A DNA stretch of 64,000 nucleotides from Acidimicrobiia bacterium (GCA_030584185.1 CP129495.1:558001-622000), one strand, 5' to 3'. Positions 23,798 through 33,691 are shown, numbered from the stretch's first letter. Translations and numbers: made by a program. Notes: generated by a model from the sequence alone, not told the origin.

Positions 23798-26700
23798 TCA
23801 CGCTGCCTCCAAGGCGAACAGCTCGGCCTGTTCGAGGACGAGTTCGATGGCTCGTTCCTCCTTGTCTGGTGGGTAGTCGTACTTGGCGAGAAGGCGTCTG
23901 ACCTTGGCGCGCATCGCGGCCTTGACCGATTCCTTGAGGTTCCAGTCGATGCTGGCGCTCTCCCGGACGGTGTCGACGAGGTCGTGGGCGATCGCCTTGA
24001 GTACATCGTCACCGAGTTCGAGGACTGCGGAATCGTTCTGAACGACCGCGTCGTAGAAGGCGACCTCGGTCTCGGAGAGTCCGAGTTCGTCCTCGCGGGT
24101 GTCCATGTCTCGCATCTCTTTGGCGAGCTTGACCAGCTCGGCGATGATCTCGGCGGTCGTCAGCGCCCGGTTCTGATACCGATTGATGGCACCTTCGAGG
24201 AGTTCGGAGAATCGGCGCGACTGGACCAGGTTGGTGCGTCGAAGAGTTCGGATTCGATCCTCCAGGAGGCGTCTCAGTAGCTCCGCCTGCAGGTTCGGCT
24301 TGTCGGACTGGCCGAGCTTGTCGAGGAACTCGTCGGAGAGAATCGACAGCTCGGGCTTCTCGATACCGGCTTCGGCATAGATGTCGACGATGCCTTCACC
24401 GGCAACCGCCTCGGAGACGAGTTGCGCGATGGCGGTGTCTACTTCCTCCGTGCCTCCTCGGCCCGCCTTGTCGGGCGTGCCCTGCTTCTCCAGCTTGATG
24501 ATGTAGCCGCGGATGTCTGTGAAGAACTTGACGTCGTCCCGGATCTCGAGTGCCTCGTCACGTGCGCCAGCCAATGCGAACGCCTTCGCAAGGGCGAGGG
24601 TCTGGTCGAGGAAGCGGGTCTTGCGATCGGCGTCGGCGAGTACGAAGTCGACACCCTTTTGGAGTTGGGCGACCCGTTCGACAGGAGTCAGTGACGGATC
24701 AGAGGACCAGTCGAGTTCATGCAGGATTCCACGAACGATGTCGTGCTTCTCCAACATGACCTCGACAACCTGTTCGATCGGCACTCCTGCCTGGTCGCCA
24801 TCTGACGGCGAGTAGTCGGCAAGTGCCTCCCGCAGGTTCTGGGCGACGCCGATGTAGTCGACGATCAGGCCTCCAGGCTTGTCGCGGAAGGTCCGGTTGA
24901 CTCGGGCAATCGCCTGCATCAGGCCGTGTCCCTGCATCGGCTTGTCCACGTACATGGTGTGCATCGAAGGTGAGTCAAAGCCGGTCAGCCACATGTCGCG
25001 GACGATGACCATCTCGAGGGGATCGTCCGGGTCTTTGGCGCGAGCCTTGATCTTCCGAAGCGTGTCCTTCGGGTACAGGTGCGGCTGGAACTCGGCAGGA
25101 TCAGCGGCCGATCCAGTCATCACCACCTTGATCCGGCCCTTGAGCGGATCATCAGAGTGCCAGTCAGGACGTAGAGCAACAATGTGCTGGTAGAGCTTCA
25201 CACCGATCCGGCGACTCATCGCCACAATGAGAGCCTTGCCGAGGAGGTTCTCGCGACGCTTCTCCCAGTGATCCACGATGTCGGCGGCGATCAAGTCCAA
25301 CCGCTCGTCTGCGCCGACGATCGCTTCGAGTCGGGCCCAGCGGCTCTTGGCCCGCTCGGCCTCGGTCATCTCCTGACCTTCGGTGATATGAGCGACCTCT
25401 TCGTCGATCTGGGAACGCACCTCGTCGGGCAGACTCACCTTGGCGAGTCTCGACTCGTAGTAGAGACGGACTGTCGCGCCATCCTCGACGGCACGGGTGA
25501 GGTCGTAGATGTCGATGTAGTCGCCGAATACCTGCCGGGTGGACTTGTCGGTAGATTCGATCGGGGTGCCGGTGAACCCTATGTAGGTGGCGTTCGGGAG
25601 CGCATCTCGCAGGTGCCGAGCGAAGCCGTCGATGAAGTCGTATTGGCTGCGGTGCGCCTCGTCGGCGATCACCACGACGTTGCGGCGGTCTGTGAGAACG
25701 GGATGAACGTCTCCACGGGTCTCCGGAGCGAACTTCTGGATCGTCGTGAAGATGATCCCTCCAGAAGCACGATCCAGGAGACGCCTCAAATCGACGCGAC
25801 TGTCAGCCTGTTTCGGATGCTCGGGGAGTGTCTTCGCCGGAGCGAACACCTCGCCGAACAACTGATCATCGAGATCGTTGCGGTCAGTGAGCAGCACGAG
25901 GGTCGGGTTGCCCATCTCCTCGGAGCGCATGATCTTCCCTGCGTAACAGAGCATCTCGAAGCTCTTGCCTGAACCCTGCGTGTGCCAGACGACACCCCCT
26001 CGTCGATCGCCGTCCTGGCCGGATGCTTCAATAGTCGACTCGACTGCTGCGTCGACCGCCCAGTACTGGTGGTACTTGGCGACCCGCTTCACCAGGCCGT
26101 CGGGTTCATCGGAGTGGACGACGAAGTAGAGCAGTAGATCCAAGAAGCGTTCAGGTTCGAACACCCCGCGGATGAGCACCTCGAGTTGAGGCTTGTCGGA
26201 GACAACCTCTCGTCCATCGATGGTCTTCCACGGCGCGTAGTGCTCGAAGCCAGCCGAGAATGAGCTCATTACAGCTCCGAGACCATCCGACGCAACGCAG
26301 ACTACGTTGGGCGTGAAGGCTGAGGGAATGTCGGTGCGATAGGTCTGGATCTGGTTCCAGGCACCCTTCAGAGTGGCGTTCTCATCGCCGGGATTTTTCA
26401 GCTCGATGAGTCCCAGCGGTAGTCCGTTGACGAACACCACCACATCTGGTCGGCGATTCTTGCCATCCTCGATCACGGTGAACTGATTGACGACCAGCCA
26501 GTCATTGTTGGTGGCATCGTCGAAGTCGATGAGCCAGGCCAACTCGTGGCGAATGCTTCCGTCGTCGTTTCGATACTCGACCGCGACGCCTTTGGTGATC
26601 AGCTCATGAACCCGGAGGTTCTCGTCCAGCGGGCTCTGAGACTCGGCCCGAAGGACCCGCGCCACGACCTCCTCTGCGGTGCCAGCCGGAAGATCGGGGT

Positions 26701-26878
26701 TGATGCGCGTGATGGCCTTCAGGAGTCGAGCGCGAAGTACCACGTCACGCCACTCCGCCCGTTCCTGCGCTGTACCCCCCGGACCAATGTCGGGGCCGAA
26801 TAGACGCTCGTAGCCAAGGGCTGCGAAGTAGTCGAGGCAGGCATCTTCGACAACGCCCTCTGTGACACCGCCACTCAT
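23798..26878 (-). CDS. hsdR: Type I restriction endonuclease, R subunit
   Basis: A 1026-aa protein of normal HsdR length. The PD-(D/E)xK nuclease core is D145 with E159 and K161 (RPDVVVFV, then LIELKN). The translocase motor has Walker A at about 299-306 (TQGSGKS), DEAH at 406-409, and GFTGTPI as motif III. The C-terminal region is helical and docks on the methylase. HsdR uses ATP to pull DNA past the complex and cuts distant from the site. The ATG overlaps the hsdS stop by 4 bp. Codon use and GC look lower than in the flanking core genes, which fits horizontal transfer. Confidence 0.93.
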   Translation of the reverse strand: MSGGVTEGVVEDACLDYFAALGYERLFGPDIGPGGTAQERAEWRDVVLRARLLKAITRINPDLPAGTAEEVVARVLRAESQSPLDENLRVHELITKGVAVEYRNDDGSIRHELAWLIDFDDATNNDWLVVNQFTVIEDGKNRRPDVVVFVNGLPLGLIELKNPGDENATLKGAWNQIQTYRTDIPSAFTPNVVCVASDGLGAVMSSFSAGFEHYAPWKTIDGREVVSDKPQLEVLIRGVFEPERFLDLLLYFVVHSDEPDGLVKRVAKYHQYWAVDAAVESTIEASGQDGDRRGGVVWHTQGSGKSFEMLCYAGKIMRSEEMGNPTLVLLTDRNDLDDQLFGEVFAPAKTLPEHPKQADSRVDLRRLLDRASGGIIFTTIQKFAPETRGDVHPVLTDRRNVVVIADEAHRSQYDFIDGFARHLRDALPNATYIGFTGTPIESTDKSTRQVFGDYIDIYDLTRAVEDGATVRLYYESRLAKVSLPDEVRSQIDEEVAHITEGQEMTEAERAKSRWARLEAIVGADERLDLIAADIVDHWEKRRENLLGKALIVAMSRRIGVKLYQHIVALRPDWHSDDPLKGRIKVVMTGSAADPAEFQPHLYPKDTLRKIKARAKDPDDPLEMVIVRDMWLTGFDSPSMHTMYVDKPMQGHGLMQAIARVNRTFRDKPGGLIVDYIGVAQNLREALADYSPSDGDQAGVPIEQVVEVMLEKHDIVRGILHELDWSSDPSLTPVERVAQLQKGVDFVLADADRKTRFLDQTLALAKAFALAGARDEALEIRDDVKFFTDIRGYIIKLEKQGTPDKAGRGGTEEVDTAIAQLVSEAVAGEGIVDIYAEAGIEKPELSILSDEFLDKLGQSDKPNLQAELLRRLLEDRIRTLRRTNLVQSRRFSELLEGAINRYQNRALTTAEIIAELVKLAKEMRDMDTREDELGLSETEVAFYDAVVQNDSAVLELGDDVLKAIAHDLVDTVRESASIDWNLKESVKAAMRAKVRRLLAKYDYPPDKEERAIELVLEQAELFALEAA

Positions 26879-28101
26879 GCCGGGACACCTCCAACTCTCA
26901 CGTTCCCGTTCATCAGTTGCGGAAGACAGGCGTCGCGCAGGTCCGTCAGCACTCGAGATGAGGTCTCAGCTACCCGCAGGCGATCGTCGATCGGTCCGAC
27001 CATCCGGTCGAAGGCAGCTACCAAGTGCTCGGGAGGGACTACGTGCTGAGTACCGGCAAGATCCTTTTTGGTGATAGACCCGAAGACGGTGCCACGAGCC
27101 TCGTACCGGAAGAATTCGTCCTGCAATGCCTGCATTGAGTAATAGGTGAAAGCCGCAGAGCCGCTCTTGTGCCGAAGAGCAGCTAGGCCTCGACCAATGG
27201 CGCAGTCCTCTAGAGCAACGTTGAGATCACCCACAGGAGCACGGACACTCATGAGGGTGTCCCCAGACTTCGCGAATCTGGTGGGCGCGGTGCAGTAAAC
27301 CCGATCGGACGGAAACCGGTGACCGAAGTCCGCCCGACCCTGGAAGAAGCGCGGTCCGTTTCCGTCCTCGTTGTAGCTCTCCCCAGGAGGCGATTGGCCC
27401 ATGACGATGTCGAATTCCTCATCAAGACGGGCGACTCGCCACCCAGAAGGGACTCTGCGTGGTGCCCCCTGCTCTAATGAGGCAGGGAACAGTTCGGCGA
27501 TCGGTGCAGGCAACCCGGGATCCTCACCTTCGGCCTTTGCGCGAACGGGATCGAAGTCAACGAACCATGACTTGAATAGCGCCCGGGCGATACCTTCAAG
27601 GGTCTCGCTCATGCGCCGGTTCAACTCAATCTTGTCGTCCAAAGCACCGAGGATGGAGGAGATAGCAGCACGCTCAGCTGCGTGTTCAGGCCAGGGCAAG
27701 GCCAGCGATACGAGATCCTTCTTCGTTGCGTTTCCGAAGACAGAGCCGCCGCCTTCGATCGCCCGCCAGCTGCTCTCAAGCCATCGAAGCACGAATTCCA
27801 AATAGCGAGCATCGCCTGGGTCGTGTGGACGAATGATTGCCAGGCCTCGACCAGTGGCGCACTCGCGGTCAGCGATATTGACTCGCCCGATCGGAGCACG
27901 GACGCTGAGAAGGATGTCGCCAGGCTGTGCGATTCGGGTGGGCGCGGTGCAGTAGACCCGGGGGGTTGGGAAGCGGTAGCCGAAGTCCTTGACCCCTTGA
28001 AAGAACGCGAGACCCTGTCCGATCTCGTTGTACGTCGATCCGGGCGGCGATTGGCCCATGATCACATCGGCAACATCAGCGAGCCTGGTGTCACTCGCCA
28101 T
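26875..28101 (-). CDS. hsdS: Type I restriction specificity subunit with two near-identical recognition domains
   Basis: A 408-aa HsdS with two target-recognition domains at about residues 14-131 and 233-350, each followed by a conserved helical spacer ([18 protein letters not shown] for the first). The two domains are unusually alike: residues 14-91 and 233-310 share roughly 50 of 78 positions by eye, including [16 protein letters not shown] and GRGLA. Because each domain reads one half of a bipartite site, the site is predicted to be a near-palindrome with a spacer. The start overlaps the hsdM stop by 11 bp. Confidence 0.9.
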   Translation of the reverse strand: MASDTRLADVADVIMGQSPPGSTYNEIGQGLAFFQGVKDFGYRFPTPRVYCTAPTRIAQPGDILLSVRAPIGRVNIADRECATGRGLAIIRPHDPGDARYLEFVLRWLESSWRAIEGGGSVFGNATKKDLVSLALPWPEHAAERAAISSILGALDDKIELNRRMSETLEGIARALFKSWFVDFDPVRAKAEGEDPGLPAPIAELFPASLEQGAPRRVPSGWRVARLDEEFDIVMGQSPPGESYNEDGNGPRFFQGRADFGHRFPSDRVYCTAPTRFAKSGDTLMSVRAPVGDLNVALEDCAIGRGLAALRHKSGSAAFTYYSMQALQDEFFRYEARGTVFGSITKKDLAGTQHVVPPEHLVAAFDRMVGPIDDRLRVAETSSRVLTDLRDACLPQLMNGNVRVGGVPA

Positions 28102-29674
28102 ACCCCAGCTCCTTCAAGTTAGCTGCTATGAGTTGGTCGAGTCGGACCGCCTCTTCCTGTTGTTCGATGAGTCGGGTCGTGAGTCGCTGCATTTTGTCGT
28201 CGAAGGGTTCATCGTCGTCTTCCAGGTCCTCGGCCCCGACATACCTGCCGGGCGTGAGGACGTGGCCGTGTTCGCGGATGTCGTCAATGGTTGCGCTCTT
28301 ACAGAACCCGGGGATGTCTTCGTAGTCGCCGGCTTCTGGTTCGCCGCGCCAGGTGTGGTAGGTCCCGGCGATGTGTGCGATGTCGTCGTCGGTGAGGATG
28401 CGATGGGTGCGGTCAATCATGGTGCCGAGCTTGCGGGCATCGATGAACAGGGTCTCACCGCTGCGGTCCCGGAATCGGCCGTTCTTCTTATTCTTGGCCA
28501 GAAACCAGAGACAAACCGGGATCTGAGTGGTGTAGAAGAGCTGGCCTGGCAGAGCCACCATGCAATCGACGAGGTCGGCTTCGATGATGTTCTGGCGGAT
28601 GTCGCCTTCGCCGGATTGATTGGAGGTCATGGACCCATTCGCCAGGACGAACCCGGCCGTACCGCTAGGTGCGAGGTGATGGAGGAAGTGCTGGACCCAT
28701 GCAAAGTTGGCGTTGCCGGTGGGTGGAGTGCCGTACTTCCAGCGAGGGTCATCACGTAGGCGTTCACCGCTCCAGTCCGAGTCGTTGAACGGAGGGTTAG
28801 CCAAGACAAAGTCGGCTCGAAGATCGGGGAACTTGTCGTCGTGAAAGCTGTCACCCCAAGAGTCGGCGAGGTTGCCTTCGAGCCCCCGGAGAGCGAGGTT
28901 CATCTTGGCGAGACGCCAGGTCGTGGCCATCGATTCTTGGCCATAGATGGAGATGTCGCTACGTCGGCCATTGTGGGCCGCTACGAATTCGGCTGACTGG
29001 ACGAACATCCCGCCAGAGCCACAGCAGGGATCGAAGACGCGGCCTTCGTAGGGCTCCAGCATCTCAACAAGGAGCTGCACGACGTGTCGCGGCGTGTAGA
29101 ACTCGCCCTTGTTCTTGCCTTCGGAAGCCGCGAACTGTCCAAGGAAGTACTCATAGACCCGGCCGAGCACGTCGTCCGCGCCGTGGTCGACCTCAGTGAA
29201 GCCGATCGAACCGATCAAGTCGACGAGCTCACCTAGGAGGCGCTTGTCGATCTCCGCGCGCCCGTAGGTCTTGGGCAAGACGCCACGAAGTGAGCGGTTC
29301 TCCTTCTCGACGAGGTCCATCGCCTTGTCGATCAGGACGCCGATCTCCGGCTGCTTGGCCTTCGACTGCAGTGCCTCCCATCGTGCCTCTGCTGGGATCC
29401 AGAAGACGTTCTCGCGCGTGTACTCATCCCGTGACTCGAGAATCCGGGTTCTGCGGTCTTCGTTGGGGATGTAGTCCTTTGACTTAGGATCGGAGAGGGA
29501 TGCCTCGATGGCTTTGCGCCGGTTCTCGAAGGCGTCGGACACGTACTTGAGGAACACCAAGCCCAAGACAACATGCTTGTACTCGGCGGCCTCGAGATTG
29601 CCGCGCAGCTTGTCTGCGGCCTCCCAAAGTGTTGCTTCAAGCGTCTTGTTCTTCTTGGTGCTCTTCTTCGCCAA
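28091..29674 (-). CDS. hsdM: Type I restriction-modification DNA methyltransferase, M subunit
   Basis: A 527-aa N6-adenine methylase. The N-terminal helical domain ([20 protein letters not shown]) is typical. The AdoMet motif I is seen as [12 protein letters not shown] and the catalytic motif IV as LANPPFND. With HsdS it methylates the host sites and with HsdR it forms the restriction complex. The start codon is TTG at 29674 with AAGGGA about eight bases upstream; TTG gives the normal N-terminus. An AT-rich patch just upstream could hold a promoter, so hsdM may be transcribed separately from the 245-aa gene before it. Confidence 0.93.
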   Translation of the reverse strand: MAKKSTKKNKTLEATLWEAADKLRGNLEAAEYKHVVLGLVFLKYVSDAFENRRKAIEASLSDPKSKDYIPNEDRRTRILESRDEYTRENVFWIPAEARWEALQSKAKQPEIGVLIDKAMDLVEKENRSLRGVLPKTYGRAEIDKRLLGELVDLIGSIGFTEVDHGADDVLGRVYEYFLGQFAASEGKNKGEFYTPRHVVQLLVEMLEPYEGRVFDPCCGSGGMFVQSAEFVAAHNGRRSDISIYGQESMATTWRLAKMNLALRGLEGNLADSWGDSFHDDKFPDLRADFVLANPPFNDSDWSGERLRDDPRWKYGTPPTGNANFAWVQHFLHHLAPSGTAGFVLANGSMTSNQSGEGDIRQNIIEADLVDCMVALPGQLFYTTQIPVCLWFLAKNKKNGRFRDRSGETLFIDARKLGTMIDRTHRILTDDDIAHIAGTYHTWRGEPEAGDYEDIPGFCKSATIDDIREHGHVLTPGRYVGAEDLEDDDEPFDDKMQRLTTRLIEQQEEAVRLDQLIAANLKELGYGE

Positions 29675-29739
29675 TGTGTTGTCCCTTACATTATTTGGTA
29701 TTCAGTATGAACCAGTGCGCGAAATCCGACAAGCGTTGT

Positions 29740-30477
29740 TCACATGCTCCAGGCTGCCAAACGCTTCAGCCCTTCGGGATCGAACTCGCTCGCGCCATGC
29801 CGAACAAACCGTTCACCGTAGGTGTCGACGTACTCGCCGAGCATGCTCTCCAGTCGCTTCCCGGCGGCTCGTGCCGCTAGTTCGTGCTCGGCGACCTGTG
29901 AGGCGTACTCGGGCCCTTCCTGCTTGCGGAGGGCAGCGATGGTTTCCGCTCGGAGGGTGTAGACCTCGGCCCATATCCGTGAGATCAACTCCTCTTCGGC
30001 GGTGAGATCGTCATCGGTGAGCTTCGGGGTGTCGCCGGTCGGTTCCATGGCCTCTAGGGCCCGACGGGAGCGGCTCTTGTAGCGGAGGCTGTCGCGATGG
30101 AGCAGAAGGGCGACCTCACGACGGAGTCTCGGTTCGATCTTCTTGCGGAAGTGGTCATCGTCGTAGCCCTGTAGCGCGGCGGCGCGCGATCGTCGGTTGG
30201 TGAGGTTGAGGCCTCGCGTGCCTTGAGCGACTCCGAAGACGATCTGGGTTGCTTGGCGTTCGAAGTCATCCTTGATCTTGGCGATCAGCTTCGGAACGAG
30301 TTCGTTGAACGCGTCGGCGCGACTGACCCGTTCGTCGGGGTGAACCGAGCGAGCCGCTACTCCGAGTAGATCCAGTAGTGCATCGTCGATGATCTGGTCG
30401 GAGGCGGGCAAACCGGCGTGGACGACCGGCTTGAGCTTGTCGTCAAGCTCATCGACATCTCCCGCGGTCAGCGGCAC
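29740..30477 (-). CDS. Unrecognised 245-aa protein heading the defence operon
   Basis: I do not recognise a named family. The protein is largely helical and charged, with no membrane segment and no nuclease or ATPase motif. A central stretch reads GTRGLNLTNRRSRAA followed by FRKKIEPRLRREVALLL, a pattern I recall from actinobacterial regulatory or effector-linked proteins, where it may be helix-turn-helix-like; this is weak evidence. It starts at GTG 30477 after GGGGGA and ends 65 bases before hsdM on the same strand. By position it could be a regulator or accessory subunit of the restriction/OLD operon. It could also be an independent cargo gene. Confidence 0.75.
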   Translation of the reverse strand: MPLTAGDVDELDDKLKPVVHAGLPASDQIIDDALLDLLGVAARSVHPDERVSRADAFNELVPKLIAKIKDDFERQATQIVFGVAQGTRGLNLTNRRSRAAALQGYDDDHFRKKIEPRLRREVALLLHRDSLRYKSRSRRALEAMEPTGDTPKLTDDDLTAEEELISRIWAEVYTLRAETIAALRKQEGPEYASQVAEHELAARAAGKRLESMLGEYVDTYGERFVRHGASEFDPEGLKRLAAWSM

Positions 30478-30578
30478 TTCGTCCCCCGATACCCAGTTCG
30501 TGCCCAGTATTGCACCTTGTGCCGTGCCCTCCCCGCTCGGGCAGCGTGAAGCTGCTCATGCAAGATCAAGGAGGTGAC

Positions 30579-30884
30579 ATGAGCAACGAACTGGTAAAGC
30601 GGATCAGCGACAACGCGGGCATCGCCCCGCGGGTCTCGTCGCCGCGGGTGCCGCGGCCGGTGGTGAAAGCGGTCGAGGGTGCCGCCCACCGCGGTCTGGT
30701 GGCGGCGGCGAAGGTTCAGGCGGCCGGGTACGTGACCCACGTGGCTTTGAGCCAGGTGGCGATGCTGACTGCCGAGGAAGGCCGGATGATCGAGCAGTGC
30801 CCGCTCGGTGAACCCCGGTTCCGGGTGATCGTGGACACGTACGCCGGGCTGGCGGCGGCCGAGATCGCGCAGTTGGGGTACTAG
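30579..30884 (+). CDS. Small hypothetical protein of the mobility module
   Basis: A 101-aa protein starting at ATG 30579, preceded by an excellent AAGGAGGTGA ribosome site; the longer in-frame ATG at 30510 has none. Contents are MSNELVKRISDN, then an Arg/Pro segment (SSPRVPRPVVKAVEG) and an Ala-rich helical C-terminus. No family is recognised. It is divergent from the 245-aa defence gene and is the first of three short plus-strand genes that are separated by two bases and then overlap. It may be an element maintenance or transfer accessory protein. Confidence 0.65.
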   Translation: MSNELVKRISDNAGIAPRVSSPRVPRPVVKAVEGAAHRGLVAAAKVQAAGYVTHVALSQVAMLTAEEGRMIEQCPLGEPRFRVIVDTYAGLAAAEIAQLGY

Positions 30885-30886
30885 CC

Positions 30887-31105
30887 GTGGAGATCTTGGC
30901 GCTGTTCGTGGTGTTGGCAATGGCGATCATCGGCGGCAGCTGGGCCATGCACGAGTACATGGTCTACACCCAGCCCGAGCGCGAGCGTGCACTGCGGGAC
31001 GAGCTGGAGGCGTTGCAGGCGGCCCAACGGCTGTCGATCGCGGCGTGGCAGGCTCGCCAGTACATGGCCGATGTCGTCCGCGACGACGTCATCGACGAGT
31101 CGTAA
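30887..31105 (+). CDS. Small single-pass membrane protein, unknown
   Basis: A 72-aa protein with an N-terminal hydrophobic helix (LALFVVLAMAIIGGSWAM) followed by a charged, Ala/Glu/Arg-rich probable coiled coil (ERERALRDELEALQAAQRL). GTG 30887 comes two bases after the previous stop. The stop overlaps the next ATG (TAATG). The topology suits a membrane-tethered accessory protein. No known family. Confidence 0.6.
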   Translation: MEILALFVVLAMAIIGGSWAMHEYMVYTQPERERALRDELEALQAAQRLSIAAWQARQYMADVVRDDVIDES

Positions 31106-31257
31106 TGCAGAAGTGGGCGATCGGCGGGCTCGTGTACCTGGTCGTCCTGGCGGTGGCGGTGCGGGTGTCGGCGGATCTGCTGGCACCCGCACTTCCGCTC
31201 CTGGTCGTCCTGCTGGGTCTGGCGGTCTTATTCCGGCGCCTGTGGCGGGGGTACTGA
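31105..31257 (+). CDS. Tiny hydrophobic membrane protein, unknown
   Basis: A 50-aa protein made almost wholly of two hydrophobic stretches (GGLVYLVVLAVAV and LAPALPLLVVLLGLAVLF) with a short Arg-rich C-terminus. The ATG at 31105 overlaps the upstream stop by one base. Coupling to the preceding gene is the main argument for its being real. No family is recognised. Confidence 0.5.
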   Translation: MQKWAIGGLVYLVVLAVAVRVSADLLAPALPLLVVLLGLAVLFRRLWRGY

Positions 31258-31460
31258 TGGCGTTGCGAAAGCGTTGCTCATTCCACCATAGACAAGGCGC
31301 ATGCCTGCAACGTACGCTGAATGTGCGCCGCCAGTCCGTCGCATCCCACCTCTCCCTCTCCGTTACACCTCTGACCGATCCGGTCGTCGCTATCCGTGAT
31401 CTGTCGCGTCCTGCCGGGCTGGCGTGCGCTCCTGCACCTAATCACGAAAGGAGGTGAATC
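31258..31460. other. Non-coding gap before the coupling-protein operon
   Basis: About 200 bases. A 66-codon open frame begins at 31258 but has no ribosome site, no recognisable sequence and codon use unlike its neighbours. The stretch probably carries the promoter and leader of the 31461-34568 operon. I could not place convincing -35 and -10 boxes. Confidence 0.5.
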
Positions 31461-31610
31461 GTGTCCGAGCCACGCCGGATCCGAGTCATCGGACAACAAC
31501 GCAAAGAACCAGACCTCAAGGCCCTCGCCAGGGCGGTCATCGAATTGGCCCGCCTACTCGACCAGGAGTCCGGCGACAAGCCGAACACCAAGCGGGAGAT
31601 CGACGAGTGA
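31461..31610 (+). CDS. 49-aa conserved-looking small protein upstream of the TraG-like ATPase
   Basis: GTG 31461 follows the near-perfect ribosome site AAAGGAGGTGAATC. The product (49 aa) is charged: SEPRRIRVIGQQRKEPDLKA then a helical LARAVIELARLLDQESGD. Its stop overlaps the GTG of the next gene (GTGA), which implies translational coupling. No family is recognised. The pairing suggests a small partner or regulator of the coupling ATPase. Confidence 0.6.
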   Translation: MSEPRRIRVIGQQRKEPDLKALARAVIELARLLDQESGDKPNTKREIDE

Positions 31611-33691
31611 TCACATATCGGATCTCCCATCCCGGCTCCACCGACGCCCGTCAGATCGTCTCGACGCTCAGGAGCCTGCTGGCCACGATCGGCCGCACCG
31701 GCCGCCTCGACCCATCACGCCGTTTCCTCTGCCTGGAGGTCTGGGCCACCGCCAAGGGCATCACCCATCTGCTCACCGTTCCCGAAACCGCCCCGATTGT
31801 GAGCGCACTGACGACCGCACTGCCCGGGGTCAGGGTCGAGGAGAGTGAACGGCCCACCGAAGACCTGGCCGGATCATCTGCGGGTATCCAGCTGCTGGGC
31901 CCAACCCCCGGAGTCCTGCGCACCGACATCGCGGATGACACCGCCACCTCAGTACTGGCCGCGATGAGTGACCTGCGACGTGGCGAGATCCTCGTCGTCC
32001 AGTGGCTGATTGCTCCACTTATCAGATCCCGGTCGTGGCTCATGCCATCCAAGGATGCTCCGGATCGGATCGAGAAGCTGAAGCGCGCTGAGGCCGAGGT
32101 GGTGGCCTGCGGCAGGGTCGCCGCCTGGGCCGCGACAACACCCCGAGCGCGAGGCCTAATCGGAACCACTGCTCGTGCTCTTCGTTCTGTGAGTGGGCCC
32201 GATGGTCATCTCCGTGCTCGTGGTTCTGTACGCGCCGTCCGTTCGCTCGTGTCCATCCGACCGCCGTTGCTCGTATGGCCGTCGCATCTGAATCTCGGTG
32301 AACTCGTCGGACTGGTGGGGTGGCCAACCGACCCGACCCCGATCCGCGGACTGAGCCGCGGAGCAAGCAGGCTTCTCCCTCCACCGGCTGGGGCACCGAC
32401 CAAGGGGCCAGTCGTGGGAGTCACGACTTTCCCTGGGACCGGACAGAGGATCCGTCTCGGGACCACCGGACGGCTGCGTCACCTGCATGTGATCGGCCCC
32501 ACTGGAGTCGGCAAGACCACTCTTCTCACGCATCTCATCGCCGCCGATATCAAGGCCGGCCGCGGCGTGGTGGTGTTCGACCCACTCGGGGATCTGACCG
32601 ATCACGTCGCTCGGCTCGTACCCGAGAACCGCATCAGCGACGTCGTGATCGTCGATCCCACCGACTCCGACGAACCCGTCGGACTCAATGTTCTCAGCGG
32701 AGCGGACCGGTATCGGACCGTCGACTTCCTCGTCGGGGTCATGGCGCGGCTGTTCGCTTCGTCATGGGGCCCCCGTACCGCCGACGTACTCCGCGCGGGA
32801 CTCCTGACGCTCAGCGCAGCACCGACATCGACGCTCGCGGATCTGCCTGAGCTCCTCACCAATCCGGCGTTCCGACGACGCCATCTCGCCCCAGTAATGG
32901 ATGACCGCGCTCTGGCGGGCTTCTGGACCTGGTACGAAACACTCAGCGAAGCCGAACGCAACTCGGTGATCGCACCGGTCCTCAACAAGATCCGCGCCGT
33001 CGTCCTGCGACCCGAAGCACTGCGAACCCTGTGCCACCCGGCAGGTCGCCTCGACCTCGAGGGCGTGTTCACCCGACGCCAGGTGGTCGTCGTGCGGCTG
33101 GCCAAGGGTCTCATCGGGGAGGACACCGCTGCGCTGATCGGCGGGCTCCTCCTGGCCCGGCTCTGGCAGTCGATCCTGGGACGGGCCTCGATCATTCCGG
33201 AGCGACGGCACCCGGTATTCGTGTACCTGGACGAGTTCCAGGACTACCTGCGGCTCCCTATCGGTCTGGGTGACATGCTCGCCCAGGCCCGCGGTATGGG
33301 GGTCGGGATCGTCGCCGCCCACCAACATCTCGGCCAACTCCCCGACAACGTTCGCCGCGACGTGCTGTCCAACACGGGCTCACGGGTGATGTTCCAGACC
33401 ACCGCCGACGACGCCCGCATCCTCGCCCGAGACCTCGAGCCACATCTCACCGCGGCCGACCTGCGCGGCCTGGCATCGAGAGAGATCGCCGTCCGGATCG
33501 CCCTGACAGATCGAATGCTTCCACCGTTCACTGGCCGCACACTCCCTCCACTTAAACAGGTCACCGATCCCCGGACGGTGAGATCGCGATCGCGGGAGCA
33601 GTTCGGTGCACCGCTCCCCAGAACTGACGTGCGCGGCTCTGGTCAAGACGAGTCACGGATCGGGCGGAAGCGCCGGAGAGGTGACCGATGA
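31607..33691 (+). CDS. TraG/VirD4-like type IV coupling ATPase
   Basis: A 694-aa protein. Walker A is at residues 297-304 (GPTGVGKT) and Walker B reads VFVYLDEFQDYL. The segments VVVFDPLGDLTDHV and AHQHLGQLPDNVRRDVLSNT are typical of TraG/TraD/VirD4 coupling proteins that feed DNA into a secretion channel. No N-terminal membrane helices are evident, so it may be soluble or work through a small membrane partner such as those encoded at 30887-31257. The start is GTG 31607, coupled to the 49-aa gene; an upstream ATG at 31454 lies in the wrong context. Confidence 0.85.
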   Translation: MITYRISHPGSTDARQIVSTLRSLLATIGRTGRLDPSRRFLCLEVWATAKGITHLLTVPETAPIVSALTTALPGVRVEESERPTEDLAGSSAGIQLLGPTPGVLRTDIADDTATSVLAAMSDLRRGEILVVQWLIAPLIRSRSWLMPSKDAPDRIEKLKRAEAEVVACGRVAAWAATTPRARGLIGTTARALRSVSGPDGHLRARGSVRAVRSLVSIRPPLLVWPSHLNLGELVGLVGWPTDPTPIRGLSRGASRLLPPPAGAPTKGPVVGVTTFPGTGQRIRLGTTGRLRHLHVIGPTGVGKTTLLTHLIAADIKAGRGVVVFDPLGDLTDHVARLVPENRISDVVIVDPTDSDEPVGLNVLSGADRYRTVDFLVGVMARLFASSWGPRTADVLRAGLLTLSAAPTSTLADLPELLTNPAFRRRHLAPVMDDRALAGFWTWYETLSEAERNSVIAPVLNKIRAVVLRPEALRTLCHPAGRLDLEGVFTRRQVVVVRLAKGLIGEDTAALIGGLLLARLWQSILGRASIIPERRHPVFVYLDEFQDYLRLPIGLGDMLAQARGMGVGIVAAHQHLGQLPDNVRRDVLSNTGSRVMFQTTADDARILARDLEPHLTAADLRGLASREIAVRIALTDRMLPPFTGRTLPPLKQVTDPRTVRSRSREQFGAPLPRTDVRGSGQDESRIGRKRRRGDR

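Noticed and set aside
31258-31457. 66-codon open frame after the tiny membrane protein
   Set aside because: No ribosome site, no family, and the downstream gene has its own clear start.
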